64,000 nt of DNA from Dysidea avara (lineage: Eukaryota > Porifera > Demospongiae > Dictyoceratida > Dysideidae), in the NCBI RefSeq assembly GCF_963678975.1, contig NC_089276.1, positions 22,551,059 through 22,615,058 on the forward strand. Reading direction: 5' to 3'. The first letter of the stretch is position 1. Every line of letters begins with the position of its first letter. Below are positions 23,392-34,974 of this stretch, piece after piece. The notes under the pieces are model-generated. The model had not been told where the DNA came from. It saw only the letters and a program-made list of their open reading frames with translations, and ran no database searches. Both the position numbers and the translations under genes were made by a program.

Positions 23392-23762
23392 CAGGGCCGC
23401 CTCCAGGTGGGGGAGGGGGGGGGGGGGCAACTGGGGCATTTTCCTCCGGGCCCCGACCTGAAAGGGGCCCCAGGAGGTCCCATGAAGGGCACCTTGAATA
23501 CCTGTTTAAAAGATCGATATACTCTAATAGAGCAGTCAGATATAAATACTGTAATAGAGCAGTCACAGCACTCTTCAGAGGAGCAGTGTAACAAGCTTAT
23601 AAATAAGGAGATATGGTTGTTGAGTGGTAGTTATTGTCATTGTCAAGAGGCAACTTATAGCTTGGGTGAAGTTGTGATTCAGAATGCATGGAAACCTCCT
23701 TGCCTCTGGGGCCCCACTTCAACTCTTTGCCCTGGGCCCCTTAATTTCTCTGGGTGGCCCTG
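23392..23762. mobile_element. Non-autonomous hAT element (371 bp)
   Basis: The ends are CAGGGCCGCC and GGTGGCCCTG. The exact 8-bp duplication GGTGTATG lies at 23,384-23,391 and 23,763-23,770. Two ATTAGAG motifs (23,511-23,565) are followed by GAGGAGCAGTGTAACAAGC and ATAAATAAGGAGATAT. The same string follows the motif pair at 19,473, and its first part also follows the pair at 16,523, so these elements share one core. Confidence 0.92.
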
Positions 23763-24570
23763 GGTGTATGTACTTGTTTGTATGTGATGCAGTCCTTGTA
23801 AGAATAATCAAGACACACGGTAGTGTGTCGTGCGGCCCAGAAGCCGGCGCGCAACACCCGTGAGTATATTGACAGGAAGAAAGAAAACGCAATTTTCGCA
23901 CCTCCGTAGCTCTGTGCTTCCTTGATGAAACAAGACAAGTTTTGCTGTGGACACTGCCTCCAACTTCAGCACTCCACATTTAAAATTTGAGCGAAATTGC
24001 TCTAAGCGTTCCCGAGATATGCGAATTCAAAAATTGGCTTTGTCTATTCGATTTTTTTTTCTTCTTATTTTTCTTTCTCTTGTCGCACACTTGCAAAAAC
24101 TGCTATAAAACGCGAACGCCATATCCGATTGCCTTGAAATTTGGCACACAGAAGGGGGTATGGTATAAAGGCGCATCACTGTACCACACGCCTACAGGGT
24201 AAACCGCGTATGGGAAGAAGTTGAAAATCGGTGGGTGAATAGGTTAACTATTGAACCTCAAACCTTTTGTGGTATAAATCGAGCTAAAAACCAGGAAGAT
24301 ATAACGAAAACCAAAAGTGTGTAACAACTACGCAATCGAGATTAGCTAATAAAAAACGACTGCTTGCCATGCACGCCTACCAGATAAACCGCTTGGGGTA
24401 ATGCTTTGAAAATCGCTGTATAGATGGTGTAATCATCTTAGAAAGGCTCTTCAATGGTGTAGAAGAATCAGAAATAAAGCCACGGAGTTATAACACGAAA
24501 TCCAATTTGGTGTAGCAAGTGCGACATCGAGATACTCTAATAGAGCAGTCATCATAATAGAGCAGTCACC

Positions 24571-24971
24571 CTGAAGAGAATTCAAGAGATCAGCTAGAAA
24601 CAAGTAACCTGTATAGAGATCAGCTACAAAGAAACCACCATGTAGAGAGTTCAGCTACAAACAAATCGCCCTGTAGAGAGATCAGCTAGAAGAAGTTTCC
24701 TTTTAGAGTTCAGCTGTAAACAAATCACCATGTAGAAAGATCAACTAGAAGAAGTCACCTTGTAGAGAGTTCAGTTACAAAGAAACCACCATGTATAGAG
24801 TTCAGCTATAAACTAGTGACCTTGTAGAGACATCAGCTAGAAGAAGTCAACTTGTAGAGGGTTCAGCTACAAAGAAACCATTCTGTAAAGAGCTCAGCTG
24901 CAAACAAATCACCTATATACAGAATTCAGAAACAAATCACCCTGTAGAGAGATCAGCTAGAAGTAGAAGAA
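24571..24971 (+). repeat. Minisatellite array, left part
   Basis: Two alternating units of about 30 bp: GTAGAGAGTTCAGCTACAAA followed by CAAATCACCCT or GAAACCACCAT, and GTAGAGAGATCAGCTAGAAG followed by AAGTTACCTT. It continues after the hAT insertion at 28,679. The unit length is not fixed to a multiple of three and no frame stays open. Confidence 0.9.
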
Positions 24972-27900
24972 CAGGACTGTAGCCAAGAGGGGTTCGGTAG
25001 GTTCGGACGAACTGCCCTCTTGGGAAAAAGGTGCACAATTTCAGTAAAAAGGTCCACAATTCCAAGTCCATATAAGTCTACAGCAAACTGGAATCGATTC
25101 CTTAAAGTCCACGTACTTAATCCCCAAATCGCTAAAGCTGATAACAATCGATTGTGGTTTTACATTATACACGTGATTTAACACCTTATGTAAACAACGG
25201 TGATGGGACGCGCGAAACAGAAAGAGCGTGAGAGGAAGCGGTCAGCTTCTTCCTGTCAGCGACTAGATAAACTTTTTGCGAAGAAGAGCAAGGTATTTGA
25301 AGAAGAGGTGATTGCAATTGATAGTAATTCTGACGACGATTCCGCTGAAGATGTTTTGACCAGCTCTACTCCCTCCTTACCTTCTGGTAATAATTATATA
25401 GCTAGCTAGCTATATAGCTAGCTTGCTATAGTGAATAGATAGTAGATAAACATTCTAATTCTCGTAAATGCAAGTATTAAATTACCCGGTTTTGAGTGTA
25501 AAATGATTCTACTGTGCTCATGCAAACGTGGCGTGGCTTGTGCCTGTCAGTTATCTACTATACAACAGACTGTCAGTTACTGATTACTCCAGGATGCTGT
25601 AATTCAATGCACAACATATAAACAATAGATTGTGCTAATAATTTTAATTGTCATTAAATTATCAACTCAGTATACCATGTATAGTAGAAATACAGTGTAA
25701 TGTATAGTATGAGTACGTAATACGTAGTATGAAACTGATGGCTCACAATAAATCATTCTTCTAATCTATTATAGGAACGGAAGTCATTTTAAATCCGGTT
25801 GAAGATATTACCAGTAGCCATACTCCACCATCACTACTTACCCCTGCATCATCATCAGCTTCTGAGTCTCAAATGGTGAAAGCAACTGATGTGCCACAAC
25901 CTAGCAAAACACCAAGCCTTGTCCAAATGGACATTGGCATAATCTATTCTAAGGCTACGTCACCTGTTGATTTTTCTGCTGCAGTGCACTCGCTGACGGT
26001 GGCTGAAAAGTATGAATTGCTTACAAACCATAAAATTCCACACAAGGACCATGCATTTCCAACACAGCATGTTGGTGGTTGCAATCGCAGTTTCAAACCT
26101 GCATGCCTTTCACTGCATCCTTGGATGGTGTACAGTGAGCAGGTTGATGGAGTATTCTGCATCATATGTGCCATTTTCTGCACTGATTTGTCCAAAGGAA
26201 GCTTTGTTAACAAGCCATTCCATGCGTGGAACAAAAAAGTGAAAAGGCTAAGGAGCATGAAAATTCTTTGTATCATCAAAAGTGCATGGAACTGGCTGAT
26301 AGCTTCAAATATAATGTTGAGCATCCGGATGTCTCCATCACATCTCAGGTAGATGCTCGCAAAGCTGCAAATATCGAACGCAACCGTAGCATTCTGAAAT
26401 CTTTGGCTAGCGCTGTGCTGTTTTGTGGCAAACAGTGCATAGCCTTGTGAGGAGATGCAGAAAAACCTGAAACACCAGGTAATCCAGGAAATTTTCTTGC
26501 TCTACTAAAATTGCTAGCTACAAATGATGATATATTAAGGAAACATCTGGAAACTCCTGCAATGAGAAATGCAACATGCATCTCTCCTCAAAGTCAGAAT
26601 GATTTGATTGAGGTTATAGGTGAGCAAATATTCCAAGGCATAGTAGATGATGTCAATGCATCTCCATTTTATGCTATTCTGGCAGATGAGGTAACATCCC
26701 ACAATGTGGAGTACCTAGCTTTATGTGTCAGATTTTTTGATCATAAGCAGAATACAATCAGGGAAGAATTTTTGGCATTTCTGCCCTTAGTAAGAATAAC
26801 AGGTGAGGCAATTTCTGCAGTCATATTAGGCTTCTTAAGTAAGAACCAAATTCCAGCATCAAACATGCATGGTCAGGGGTATGATGGTGCTAGCAACATG
26901 GCTTCAGATTCGGTAGGTGTCCAAGCACGTATTAAGCAGGCAGCCCCATTAGCTACGTATGTACATTGTAATGGCCATTGTCTTAATTTAGTTATCAGCA
27001 AAAGTTGTAAATTACCACAAGTACACAATGTTCTTGATCGGATGCAAAGCTGCAGTAAGTTTTTTCTGTACAGTCCAAAGCGAATAGGTGTTTTAGAACT
27101 CATTATAAGGCAAAATGTGGTTGATGAGACAAGAAGAAAACCCTTGTTGGATGTTTGCAGGACCAGATGGGCAGAACGGCAGAGTGCTTATCAACACTTC
27201 TATCAGGCATATGTGTTCATTACTGAGGCTTTGGAGCTGATCGGCTACAAACAGCACATGGAAAAGTATGGCACCACCTATTCAGATTGGGGTACAACAA
27301 GCCGTAGTGATGCACAACAACTGCTAGCAGGAATCATCAGCTTTGAATTTATTGTAGTCTTTCTTACAACTTACCAATATCTCTCACACTTAGCTGGTAT
27401 CACAGTAAAGCTACAGAAACGTACACTTGATATTATTGAAGCTCATGAAGAAATTACAGAGATTACCAAAACTTACAGCCTTGAGCGGAAAAATGTTGAC
27501 TATGGGTTTGCTAAGATATTTGAACACAGCAAAAGAGTTGCAGAAAAAGTAGATTGCACCATTCAAATGCCACGCATTGCCTCTAGGCAGAAGCATCGTA
27601 GCAATGCTGCAGCAGATAATCCTTGTGAATACTTTCAAAGGAATGTAGCAATATCACTGCTGGACCACATAATTTCTTTCTTGGACCAGCAGTTCTGTGA
27701 TTCATCTGTTTCTGCTATTGTGCTGTTAGGGCTTGTGCCATCTATTCTTTGCAGAAAGAATATTAACCTTGAAACAGCTGTTTCCAAATACAGTGCAGAT
27801 CTTCCATCCCCAGAACTATTCCAAATGGAACTTAAGCGTTGGAAAAATCGCTATACTGGTAAGAAAACCAGAGAAAGACCATCATCAGCTGGAGAAGCAC

Positions 27901-28678
27901 TAAAGGAGTGTGACAAGGATATGTTTCCCAACATATTTGTACTTTTACAGATTGCTTGTATCATTCCAGTAACATCCTGCGAATGTGAGAGGAGTGCAAG
28001 TGGATTGAGGCGTTTAAATAATTTTCTAAGGGCATCAATGGGAAAAGATCGGCTCTCCCATTTGGCATTAATGCATATACACTATGACACTCCAATAGAT
28101 CTTGACAGTGTAGTAGATACTTTTGCCACACAACATCCACGTAGACTCGAGCTGAATTCACTGCCCTGAATTTCACATAATTATTATTATGATTTGGCAC
28201 TTGTAACATTTTTTAAACCACCTACAGTTTAATAGCGATAACAATTAACACTTTTATAGTGTACAAATTCTTTATCATGATAATATTATGTGTATAACTA
28301 CATAGTCCCTTGTTGCAATGCATATGGTACAGAATTGACACATCAGTAAAAATCGTGCTATTTTAGTGGCTGAAATGTCACCAAATTCAGTCTTTTAACA
28401 TGTATTCCTTAACAAATTTCCTGGGGGGGCATGCCCCCAGACCCCCCTAGTTTTTTCGCACACCATATGCATAATTATGGTGCAGAATTAGTAAATAATT
28501 GTGCTCTTTTAGTGGCTCAAATTCAGTCTTTCAGCATGAATTTTTTTTTAATTTCCTGGGGGAGCATGCCCCCAGACCCCACTAGTTTTGTGTGCTTCGC
28601 ACACCCTCAGCATCACACTAAAAGGTCCACTTTTTCTTCAAAAGAACCTACCAACCTAAAGGTCTGCCTACGGCCCTG
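24972..28678 (+). mobile_element. Nearly complete hAT transposon (3.7 kb)
   Basis: The ends CAGGACTGTAGCCAAGAG and GGTCTGCCTACGGCCCTG are imperfect inverted repeats; GGTAGGTTCGGACGAACT near the left end pairs loosely with AAAGAACCTACCAACCT at the right. AAGAA stands on each side, fitting a 5-bp target duplication within the minisatellite. The interior codes for one transposase on the plus strand. Two GGGGGCATGCCCCCAGACCC-type blocks near the right end (28,425 and 28,558) recur in the small element at 59,407-60,246, which is therefore a probable deletion derivative. Confidence 0.88.
25203..28169 (+). pseudogene. hAT transposase (TTF-type finger / DUF4371 / hAT C-terminal), lightly damaged
   Basis: Exon 1 is 25,203-25,386 (basic, KQKERERKRSAS), joined to exon 2 from 25,775 by a GT-AG intron in matching phase. 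Exon 2 shows a TTF-type finger (HPWMVYSE, DGVFCIICAIFC), then DUF4371 and the RNase-H-like core: FYAILADEVTSHN (first Asp), HGQGYDGASNMA (second Asp), HCLNLVISKSC, and the hAT dimerisation end CECERSASGLRRLNNFLRAS with LALMHIHYD. Lesions: a one-base loss in a run of A near 26,232 shifts the frame, and CGA to TGA at 26,448-26,450 gives an in-frame stop in the conserved ALRGD-type position. From 26,451 to 28,169 the frame is fully open (the first Met is at 26,511). Only two lesions suggest recent activity. Confidence 0.88.
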
Positions 28679-30012
28679 AAGAAGTTACCTTGTAGAGAGT
28701 TCAGCTACAAAGAAACCATCATGTACAGAATTCAGCTGCAAACAAATCACCTGTACAGAGTTCAGCTACAAACAAATCTCCCTGTAGAGAGATCAGCTAG
28801 AAGAAGTTTCCTTGTAGAGAGTTCAGCTACAAACAAATCACCCTGTAGAAAGATCAGCTAGAAGAAGTCATCTTGTAGAGAGTTCAGTTAAGAAGAAACC
28901 ACTGTGTAGAGAGTTCAGCTATAAACTAGTGACCTTGTAGAGACATCAGCTAGAAGAAGTTACCTTGTGGAGAGTTCAACTACAAAGAAACCATTCTGTA
29001 AAGAACTCAGCTGCAAACAAATCACCTGTACAGAATTCAGCTACAAACAAATCACCCTGTAGAAAGATCAGCTAGAAGAAGTTACCTTGTAGAGAGTTCA
29101 GTTACAAAGAAACCACCATATAGAGAATTCAGCTACAAACAAATCACCCTGTAGAGAGATCAGCTAGAAGAAATTACCTTGTAAAGAGTTCAGCTACAAA
29201 GAAACCACCATGTAGAGAGTTCAGCTGCAAATAAATCACCCTGTAGAGAATTCAGCTACAAACAAATCACCCTGTAGAAAGATCAGCTAGAAGAAGTCAC
29301 CTTGTAGAGAGTTCAGTTACGAAGAAACCACTGTGTAGAGAGTTCAGCTATAAGCTAGTGACCTTGTAGAGACATCATCTAGAAGAAGTTACCTTGCAGT
29401 GGAGAGTTCAACTACAAAGAAACCATTCTGTAAAGAGCTCAGCTGCAAACAAATCACCTGTACAGAATTCAGCTACAAACAAATCACCCTGTAGAAAGAT
29501 CAGCTAGAAGAAGTTACCTTGTAGAGAGTTCAGTTACAAAGAAACCACCATGTAGAGAATTCAGCTACAAACAAATCACCCTGTAGAGAGATCAGCTAGA
29601 AGAAATTACCTTGTAAAGAGTTCAGCTACAAAGAAACCACCATGTAGAGAGTTCAGCTGCAAAGAAACCACCCTGTAGAAAATTCATCCATAAACAAATT
29701 GCCCTCTAGAAAGATCAGTTAGAAGAAGTTACCTTGTAAAGAGTTCAGCTACAAAGAAACCATTCTGTAAAGAACTCAGCTGCAAACAAATCACCTGTAC
29801 AGAATTTAGCTACAAACAAATCACCCTGTAGAGAGATCAGCTAGAAGAAGTTACCTTGTAGATAGTTCAGCTACAAACAAATCACCCTGTAGAGAGATCA
29901 GCTAGAAGAAGTTACCTTGTAGATCGTTCAGCTACAAACAATTCACCCTGTAGATAGAGCAGCTAGAAGAAGTCACCTTGTAGAGTGTTCAGTTAAAAGA
30001 AACCACCATGGA
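28679..30012 (+). repeat. Minisatellite array, right part
   Basis: About 40 units continue the array of 24,571-24,971. A higher-order period is visible: blocks of several units (for example those starting near 28,741, 29,030 and 29,460) repeat almost unchanged, showing later amplification of multi-unit segments. Confidence 0.9.
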
Positions 30013-30189
30013 GATTTCTGTAATAAATATATGTATTGTATATTTATATAATTTGTACATTTACTGATAAAATATTTAAAGTACATCTGCTTCATCTTTT
30101 CTTCTTTCTGTGGTAAAGAAAAAAAGATACATTAAAAAAGTCCCAAAGCCGGCTATAGGCCGGCTTTGTGGTATACAAATACAAAAAGA

Positions 30190-30518
30190 AGTGAAATCTA
30201 ATCCAAAACAGCCAAGCTGTAAAAAAAGAGTGCAGCCCTCAAAAGGCTGTATAATGGTGAAAAAAGGTGTGAAATCCAAGGTGGCGGCCAAGAAATGGCT
30301 GTGATGGTAGGTTAATGGTAAAAATTTTAATAACGACAATTCAGGTGAATTTTTGTGCCACTTCACAAAATTTACCTGAATTGTCATTATTAAAATTTTT
30401 ACCATTAACCTACCATCACAGCCATTTCTTGGCCGCCACCTTGGATTTCACATCTTTTTTCACCATATCTTTTTTGAGGGCCACACTTTTTTTTACAGCT
30501 TGGCTGTTTTGGATTAGA
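30190..30518. repeat. Long hairpin at the end of the satellite-bearing repeat
   Basis: Arms of roughly 150 bp are inverse copies: left AATCCAAAACAGCCAAGCTG through AATGGCTGTGATGGTAGG, right in reverse order, around a loop near 30,350. The inverted copy of the whole repeat has the matching hairpin at 58,557-58,870. Confidence 0.88.
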
Positions 30519-31086
30519 TATTAATAATATGAACAAACTGGTATATTTCAGTTTTATCTGAAATACACATACTGTTTCCTTTTCACTTGATACTTAGTAC
30601 TGGACCTATGCTTATTGCAAAGAACTACCAGAGTGTTGTTTTGAGTTGAAGGATGCTTTTCAAGGTGCTTATTGGGGTGCACTCTATTAGGATTTTTGCA
30701 ACAAACATGGGCAATCACTATTATGAACCCATGCACTGTCGTGGTTCATGATATAGCACTTACACCTGTTAAGTTAAATCTTTCAATATAGGCATATAAA
30801 TAGGCAATTAGGCCATACATTATAATACATTATAATTATTAGGCCTGCTTTTACTGTATCCATACATTATAATTATTAGGCCTGCTTTTACTGTATCCTT
30901 CCTCCCTCCCCCCCACACACACACACATGCAGACTCCTTTGTCACTGTGACCCAAGGACTGTCACCACTGACTTTAATGTTTTGCTTCCATTATGGATGA
31001 TCTTAATAATAAATGTACATGTACAGTAAGTGCATGCATACTAAACTGAATAACATATCTCACAAATATAGCTGTATTATAAGTAG
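30519..31086. other. Intergenic, no gene
   Basis: It holds a 35-bp tandem duplication at about 30,828-30,900 (CATTATAATTATTAGGCCTG and the following bases, twice) and a short CA run near 30,915. The end is probably the 3' flank of the next gene. Confidence 0.5.
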
Positions 31087-31089
31087 TGT

Positions 31090-32097
31090 CTACTGAATAT
31101 AGAGCTCCAGCTGATCTATCAAAGCTGATGCAGTATCAAATGTATACCATGAACACAGTTTAGCTTCTATATCACTTGTAGTTGCTCCGTTCAGCTCACG
31201 ATAGAACCAGGGTTGGGTAGAGTTTGCACAGCATCCAACACTGATACCACAATCTAGTCCATCCCACAATGGGTCATTAAATGCATAGTCATTGACATCA
31301 TCAATGTCTGCACCTCCTGATTCACAATAATAGTTGGCTCCCACAAATGGGGGAACAGCTGGTCCTCCACCAACAGCACATGGACAGTTGGTACCAGAAT
31401 TCTGTAGGTTATCATATCTTCCAATGGTGTATGTCCATATGTGCTGACGAGGGCTTCCATAGGTAATTAGTAGACCTTCTGCATAGTGTCCATCAATTGT
31501 TTGGCCTCCACTGCTATATCCCCAGAAGGCATTTGGAACTCCCTTCTCATACCCTCTTGCTTTACCACAGACCCTCTGGTAACTTGTCCCATTAGTAGAG
31601 AAATATGCAGAAGAACAAGTAGCATGACTATCACTAACCCTACGACAGAAGCTAACACCAGAGTAAGTGTCCTCGCGCCATCCAGAGGGGCAATCATCTC
31701 CTACACTGATATCAATATCTGCGATTCTTCTCCATCCTCCACCCACACCAGCACACGTAGAAATGAAGCCAGCAACAATTGCTGTCATATTGCAATATGT
31801 CCATTGAGTGCCATTAATGCGATAAAACCCTGAATTGTCACCTGTTTCAGGATTATTGTTGTAGATGTCCTCACAGGATGGTCCGGTGTAAGTCATGCCA
31901 CAATATACCTTGGTGAGACCATCTGTGATCCAGTAATATCCTGGCCTGTCATGACTTTCAGGATTTTTATTGTAGATGTCCTCACAAGATTTACCGGGGT
32001 AGAATGGCGATTTAAAATGATACACACTGCACTGGTCACCCATCACCAATTGCTTAGTGAGGATTACTGCTACAAAATAGTAAACTACAAATGTCAT
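31090..32097 (-). CDS. Secreted fibrinogen-like/uncharacterised extracellular protein
   Basis: One uninterrupted frame. I start at the Met at 32,097 (335 residues) because it is followed at once by a hydrophobic signal-peptide-like stretch (FVVYYFVAVILTKQLVMG); the frame also has an upstream Met at 32,163. After it come two tandem modules of about 40 residues, each with SCEDIYN(K/N)NPE, a (Y/F)YWI or FYRI segment and a YC(G/N)MT ending. They resemble the N-terminal subdomain of fibrinogen-related or fibrillar-collagen C-terminal domains. The rest carries GGGWRRIADIDISVGDDCPS, VCGKARGYEKGVPNAF, YGSPRQHIWTY, CPCAVGGG, YYCESG and DPLWDG, with many cysteines, ending in LIDQLELYIQ. I recognise this arrangement from unnamed cnidarian and sponge proteins; its function is not known, and recognition or adhesion is only an inference. 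N-glycosylation sites (NGT, NMT, NST) fit secretion. Confidence 0.8.
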   Translation of the reverse strand: MTFVVYYFVAVILTKQLVMGDQCSVYHFKSPFYPGKSCEDIYNKNPESHDRPGYYWITDGLTKVYCGMTYTGPSCEDIYNNNPETGDNSGFYRINGTQWTYCNMTAIVAGFISTCAGVGGGWRRIADIDISVGDDCPSGWREDTYSGVSFCRRVSDSHATCSSAYFSTNGTSYQRVCGKARGYEKGVPNAFWGYSSGGQTIDGHYAEGLLITYGSPRQHIWTYTIGRYDNLQNSGTNCPCAVGGGPAVPPFVGANYYCESGGADIDDVNDYAFNDPLWDGLDCGISVGCCANSTQPWFYRELNGATTSDIEAKLCSWYTFDTASALIDQLELYIQ

Positions 32098-32648
32098 CTC
32101 TTTATACTGCTCTAGCAACATTAATAGGGTTTCATACCGGGAAATGCATGAAAAATGGCTCATGAAAAAACAACTGCCCGTTATGTTTCCTGTTGGACTG
32201 TGAACTTTATACCATGGACTAATGAATTAACCATAATCATATTCTTTTATACAGTGTCTTTGACCTCTTGTGTACAGGTTACGGTATACGGAAACATTGG
32301 TTAACCAGGAATTTGAGTCATATGGCTTTAAAATTTATTCATACCTATGATTGCATCATGCGTTATGTAATCAAAGGTAATCAATGGGTAGTGATTGCAT
32401 GAAGATTGTAGTCTCGTCCTCGCAGACCTATTATCCGGGGTGGCGCTTATCGATTAGAGGTTATAAGCGCCCCCTCCGAAAGAGTGATGAAATGCCCATA
32501 CCCGAGCCCATACCTTTTTTGTCCGAGAAATCGCCAACTTTGGCGAGTGAGAATTGGTGTTTAATAGTTTCACAGGAGGTGATGATTCTGGAGTGGCAAG
32601 TCATAGCCATGAACTAGCATTTTGGCGGGAGTTGTTCACCACGTGCAG

Positions 32649-34854
32649 TCCGAGGTGCAGCGATAGACGCTTCGTGTATTTTACAAGCTGTAGCCGAGGT
32701 TTCTTCTGATTTTAATATTGAATTAAAAGACGAGCAAGTAGAGGCGATTCTAAATTTTTGTCAAGGTCAAGATGTATTTGTGTCATTACCAACCGGATTT
32801 GGCAAGTCAATGATATATGGCCTACTGCCACTGGTTTTTGATAAGATAAGAGGCAAGTTTAGCTGGTTATGTTTTGATTAACATACTGAATTACAGGTCT
32901 ACCAGGAAGCATTGTTGTTTGTATAAGTCCACTGATCGCGATTATGAGAGACTGGAGCAAGCAGCATGGTTCAGCACAATGGGTATATCTGCAGAATTTG
33001 TGGGAGAGGGGCAGACTGATCCTACAGTGAGGTAAAAGGTTCTAAGAGGAGATGTACAACTCTTATTCATAAGCCCTGAGAATCTTTTGTGCAACATGCT
33101 TTTGACAGAGTGGTACAAGAGGTCTCTCGTCGCTCTGGCCGTTGATGAGGCGCATTATGTCAAGACATGGTAAAGTTACTTGTGATACTGCGTTTACTTT
33201 AATTAGTGTTTTTTTACAGGGGTGATAAGTTTCGTACTGTGTTTGCTCAAATAGGAGAAGTACGATGCCTGATCCCCAGCAACGTCAAAGTTATGGCACT
33301 AACATCCACTGCCACTATTGAAACATTTCAAGTTGTTTCACAGAGGCTTGCTTTGCATAAGCCAGTGACTGTAGCTGTATCACCAAACAGGGTAAACATC
33401 AAGCTATTGGTACAGCCTTCTAAATCGTTAAAAGAGTTTGCTAAGGCTGTTGTACAGGAGCTAAAGGCAAAGAAAACAGCATACCCTAAAACTGTTATTT
33501 TTGCTCGCAGCTATCAAGACTGCACAAGTCTATATTTGACAGTGGCATGTAGCTTAAGAAAGGATATAACATTTCATCGAGGGTACCCTAATTTGTTGAA
33601 GTATCGTCTTGTGTCAATGTACACATGAGCTTCTACTGACGAGATGAAGAAAAAGATAATGACCTTATTTTCACAAGAAAACTGTACTCTGCGTAGGGTG
33701 TAACTAATCACTGGACTGGAACACTGGAATGGAACACTGGACTGGACTACTGGACTGACATATTTTTGGTTTTTACACATTCTGAGGTTGGTTTTATTGA
33801 GTCTTGCTAGCCAAGGACCTTCAGAAAACTTGCAATCTGCTACTAAAATGATGAGTGTGAGAGGTGGAATAAGCAAAAACTTACTTCCAGTGATTTCACC
33901 TATTATGTTCTTCTACAGTACATATACTATACTCCTTATCAGTATGCTGCAGGGAATGTGCTAGTTATGGTTAACCAACAATAAAGTCTTAGAGATAGTA
34001 GCAAGCTCTTGTACAATGTTAATAAATTTGGTCACATATTATAGTACACCAACCAGCACATCTAAGAACCAATCATGATAACAGAAAAACCCTACAGTCG
34101 TGCAATGAGTTTGTATATTGCATGTAGGAATGAATTTAACCACAATAGATTATCCTAGGAAGGATAGGTTGTGTCCAGGGGTCTGAGCTATTTAGTGCAA
34201 GGATTCATAGGTAGCACAAATATAGTAAAATGATTTTTGGTTAGCTATTGCTATAATTATTACAATCTCCAAAACACGATACTAAGAAGTGTATAAATGT
34301 TGTAGAGCATAACAATTAGTCAGTTTTAGCTTACTCCACTCCTCACACTCATCATTTTATTAGCAGACTGCAAGTTTTCTGAAGGTCCTTAGCTAGCAAG
34401 ACTCAATAAAACCAACCTCAGAATGTGTAAAAACCAACCTCAGAATGTGTAAAACCAAAAATATGTCAGTCCAGTAGTCCAGTCCAGTGTTCCAGTCCAG
34501 TAGTCCAGTCCAGTGATTAGTTACACCCCTCTGCGTATTGTCATTGCCACGACATCCTTCAGCATGGGTACTGATATCCCAGACATCCGTCAGATCATTC
34601 ACTGGAGTCCTCCAACTGAGATAGAACAATATGTTCAGGAAATTGGATGAGCAGGTCGAGATGGAGAAGATTCTGTAGCTACTCTGATGTTTGATAAGGC
34701 CATGAAAATGTATGCAGAATGTAAGACAGAGTGTCGACGCAAGAACCTTTTTGGTAATTTTATTGAGTACAACCATAACACTGACCCACACTGTAAATGT
34801 TGTGATGTATGTGAAAGCATTTGTGATTGTACACTTTGCAAAATGCCTATGTAA
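32649..34854 (+). pseudogene. RecQ-like DNA helicase, decayed
   Basis: Pieces in order: ELKDEQVEAILNFCQGQDVF then SLPTGFGKSMIYGLLPLVF (motif I, Walker A), an intron of about 40 bp, VVCISPLIAIMRD (motif Ia), FISPENLLCNML, ALAVDEAHYVKTW (motif II, DEAH), an intron 33,170-33,219, then GDKFRTVFAQIGEVRCL, VMALTSTAT (motif III), KTVIFARSYQDC (motif IV), VIATTSFSMGTDIPDIRQII (motif V) and EIG-AGRDG (motif VI), and a Cys cluster HCKCCDVCESICDC before TAA. Lesions: no upstream ATG, a frameshift around 32,960, TAA at 33,033-33,035, TGA at 33,626-33,628, an 834-bp hAT insertion at 33,695, and TGA in motif VI near 34,648. It faces the DUF6589-like ORF, with about 120 bp between. Confidence 0.85.
33695..34528. 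mobile_element. hAT-type element with long inverted repeats (834 bp)
   Basis: GGGTGTAACTAATCACTGG at the left is mirrored by CCAGTGATTAGTTACACCC at the right; the similarity extends through repeated CCAGTCCAGT and a TGAGGTTGGTTTTATTGAGT block to about 180 bp. The exact 8-bp duplication CTCTGCGT lies at 33,687-33,694 and 34,529-34,536. It splits the helicase between motifs IV and V. Confidence 0.93.
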
Positions 34855-34974
34855 TAATAATATTGTCAATTCATTGTAGTGTTAAAAAGTTACATTTTGT
34901 AAGTACCATACTTTTCAATTATTCAATCTTTGATCTCTTGCTTAGAATATTGCTGTAGTACACTCTTTATATGT

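Larger units (their letters stand above)
22396..23807 (+). repeat. Repeat unit C
   Basis: The third unit follows B directly. It keeps the GAGGCCTAGAGACAT start, TATA-like box, donor (ACAAGTAAGTTTTT), an acceptor-like CTTGTGCAG before TTGGCATGGCGAACTTCC, and the TGTACTTGTTTGTATGTGAT end. Its middle resembles unit D more than A or B, so there are two sub-types. One 371-bp hAT element is inserted. Confidence 0.75.
23808..30518 (+). repeat. Large satellite-bearing repeat, copy 1
   Basis: The stretch starts CAAGACACACGGTAGTGTG and ends with a hairpin finishing TTGGCTGTTTTGGATTAG. It recurs as the reverse complement at 58,557-62,017. Its order is: a ~700-bp unique left part, motif pair (24,526-24,570), a 30-bp minisatellite array, and a terminal hairpin. 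Copy 1 is enlarged by a complete hAT element. No terminal inverted repeat or target duplication was found for the whole. Confidence 0.8.

Noticed and set aside
23719-23979. Open frame (minus) across the start of the satellite-bearing repeat, also seen shifted in the inverted copy
   Set aside because: The frames are not the same in both copies and no start or splice context exists; treated as repeat sequence.
24571-30012. Regularly spaced ~30-bp repeats resembling a CRISPR array
   Set aside because: Units are contiguous with no unique spacers and variable length, in animal DNA; this is a minisatellite.
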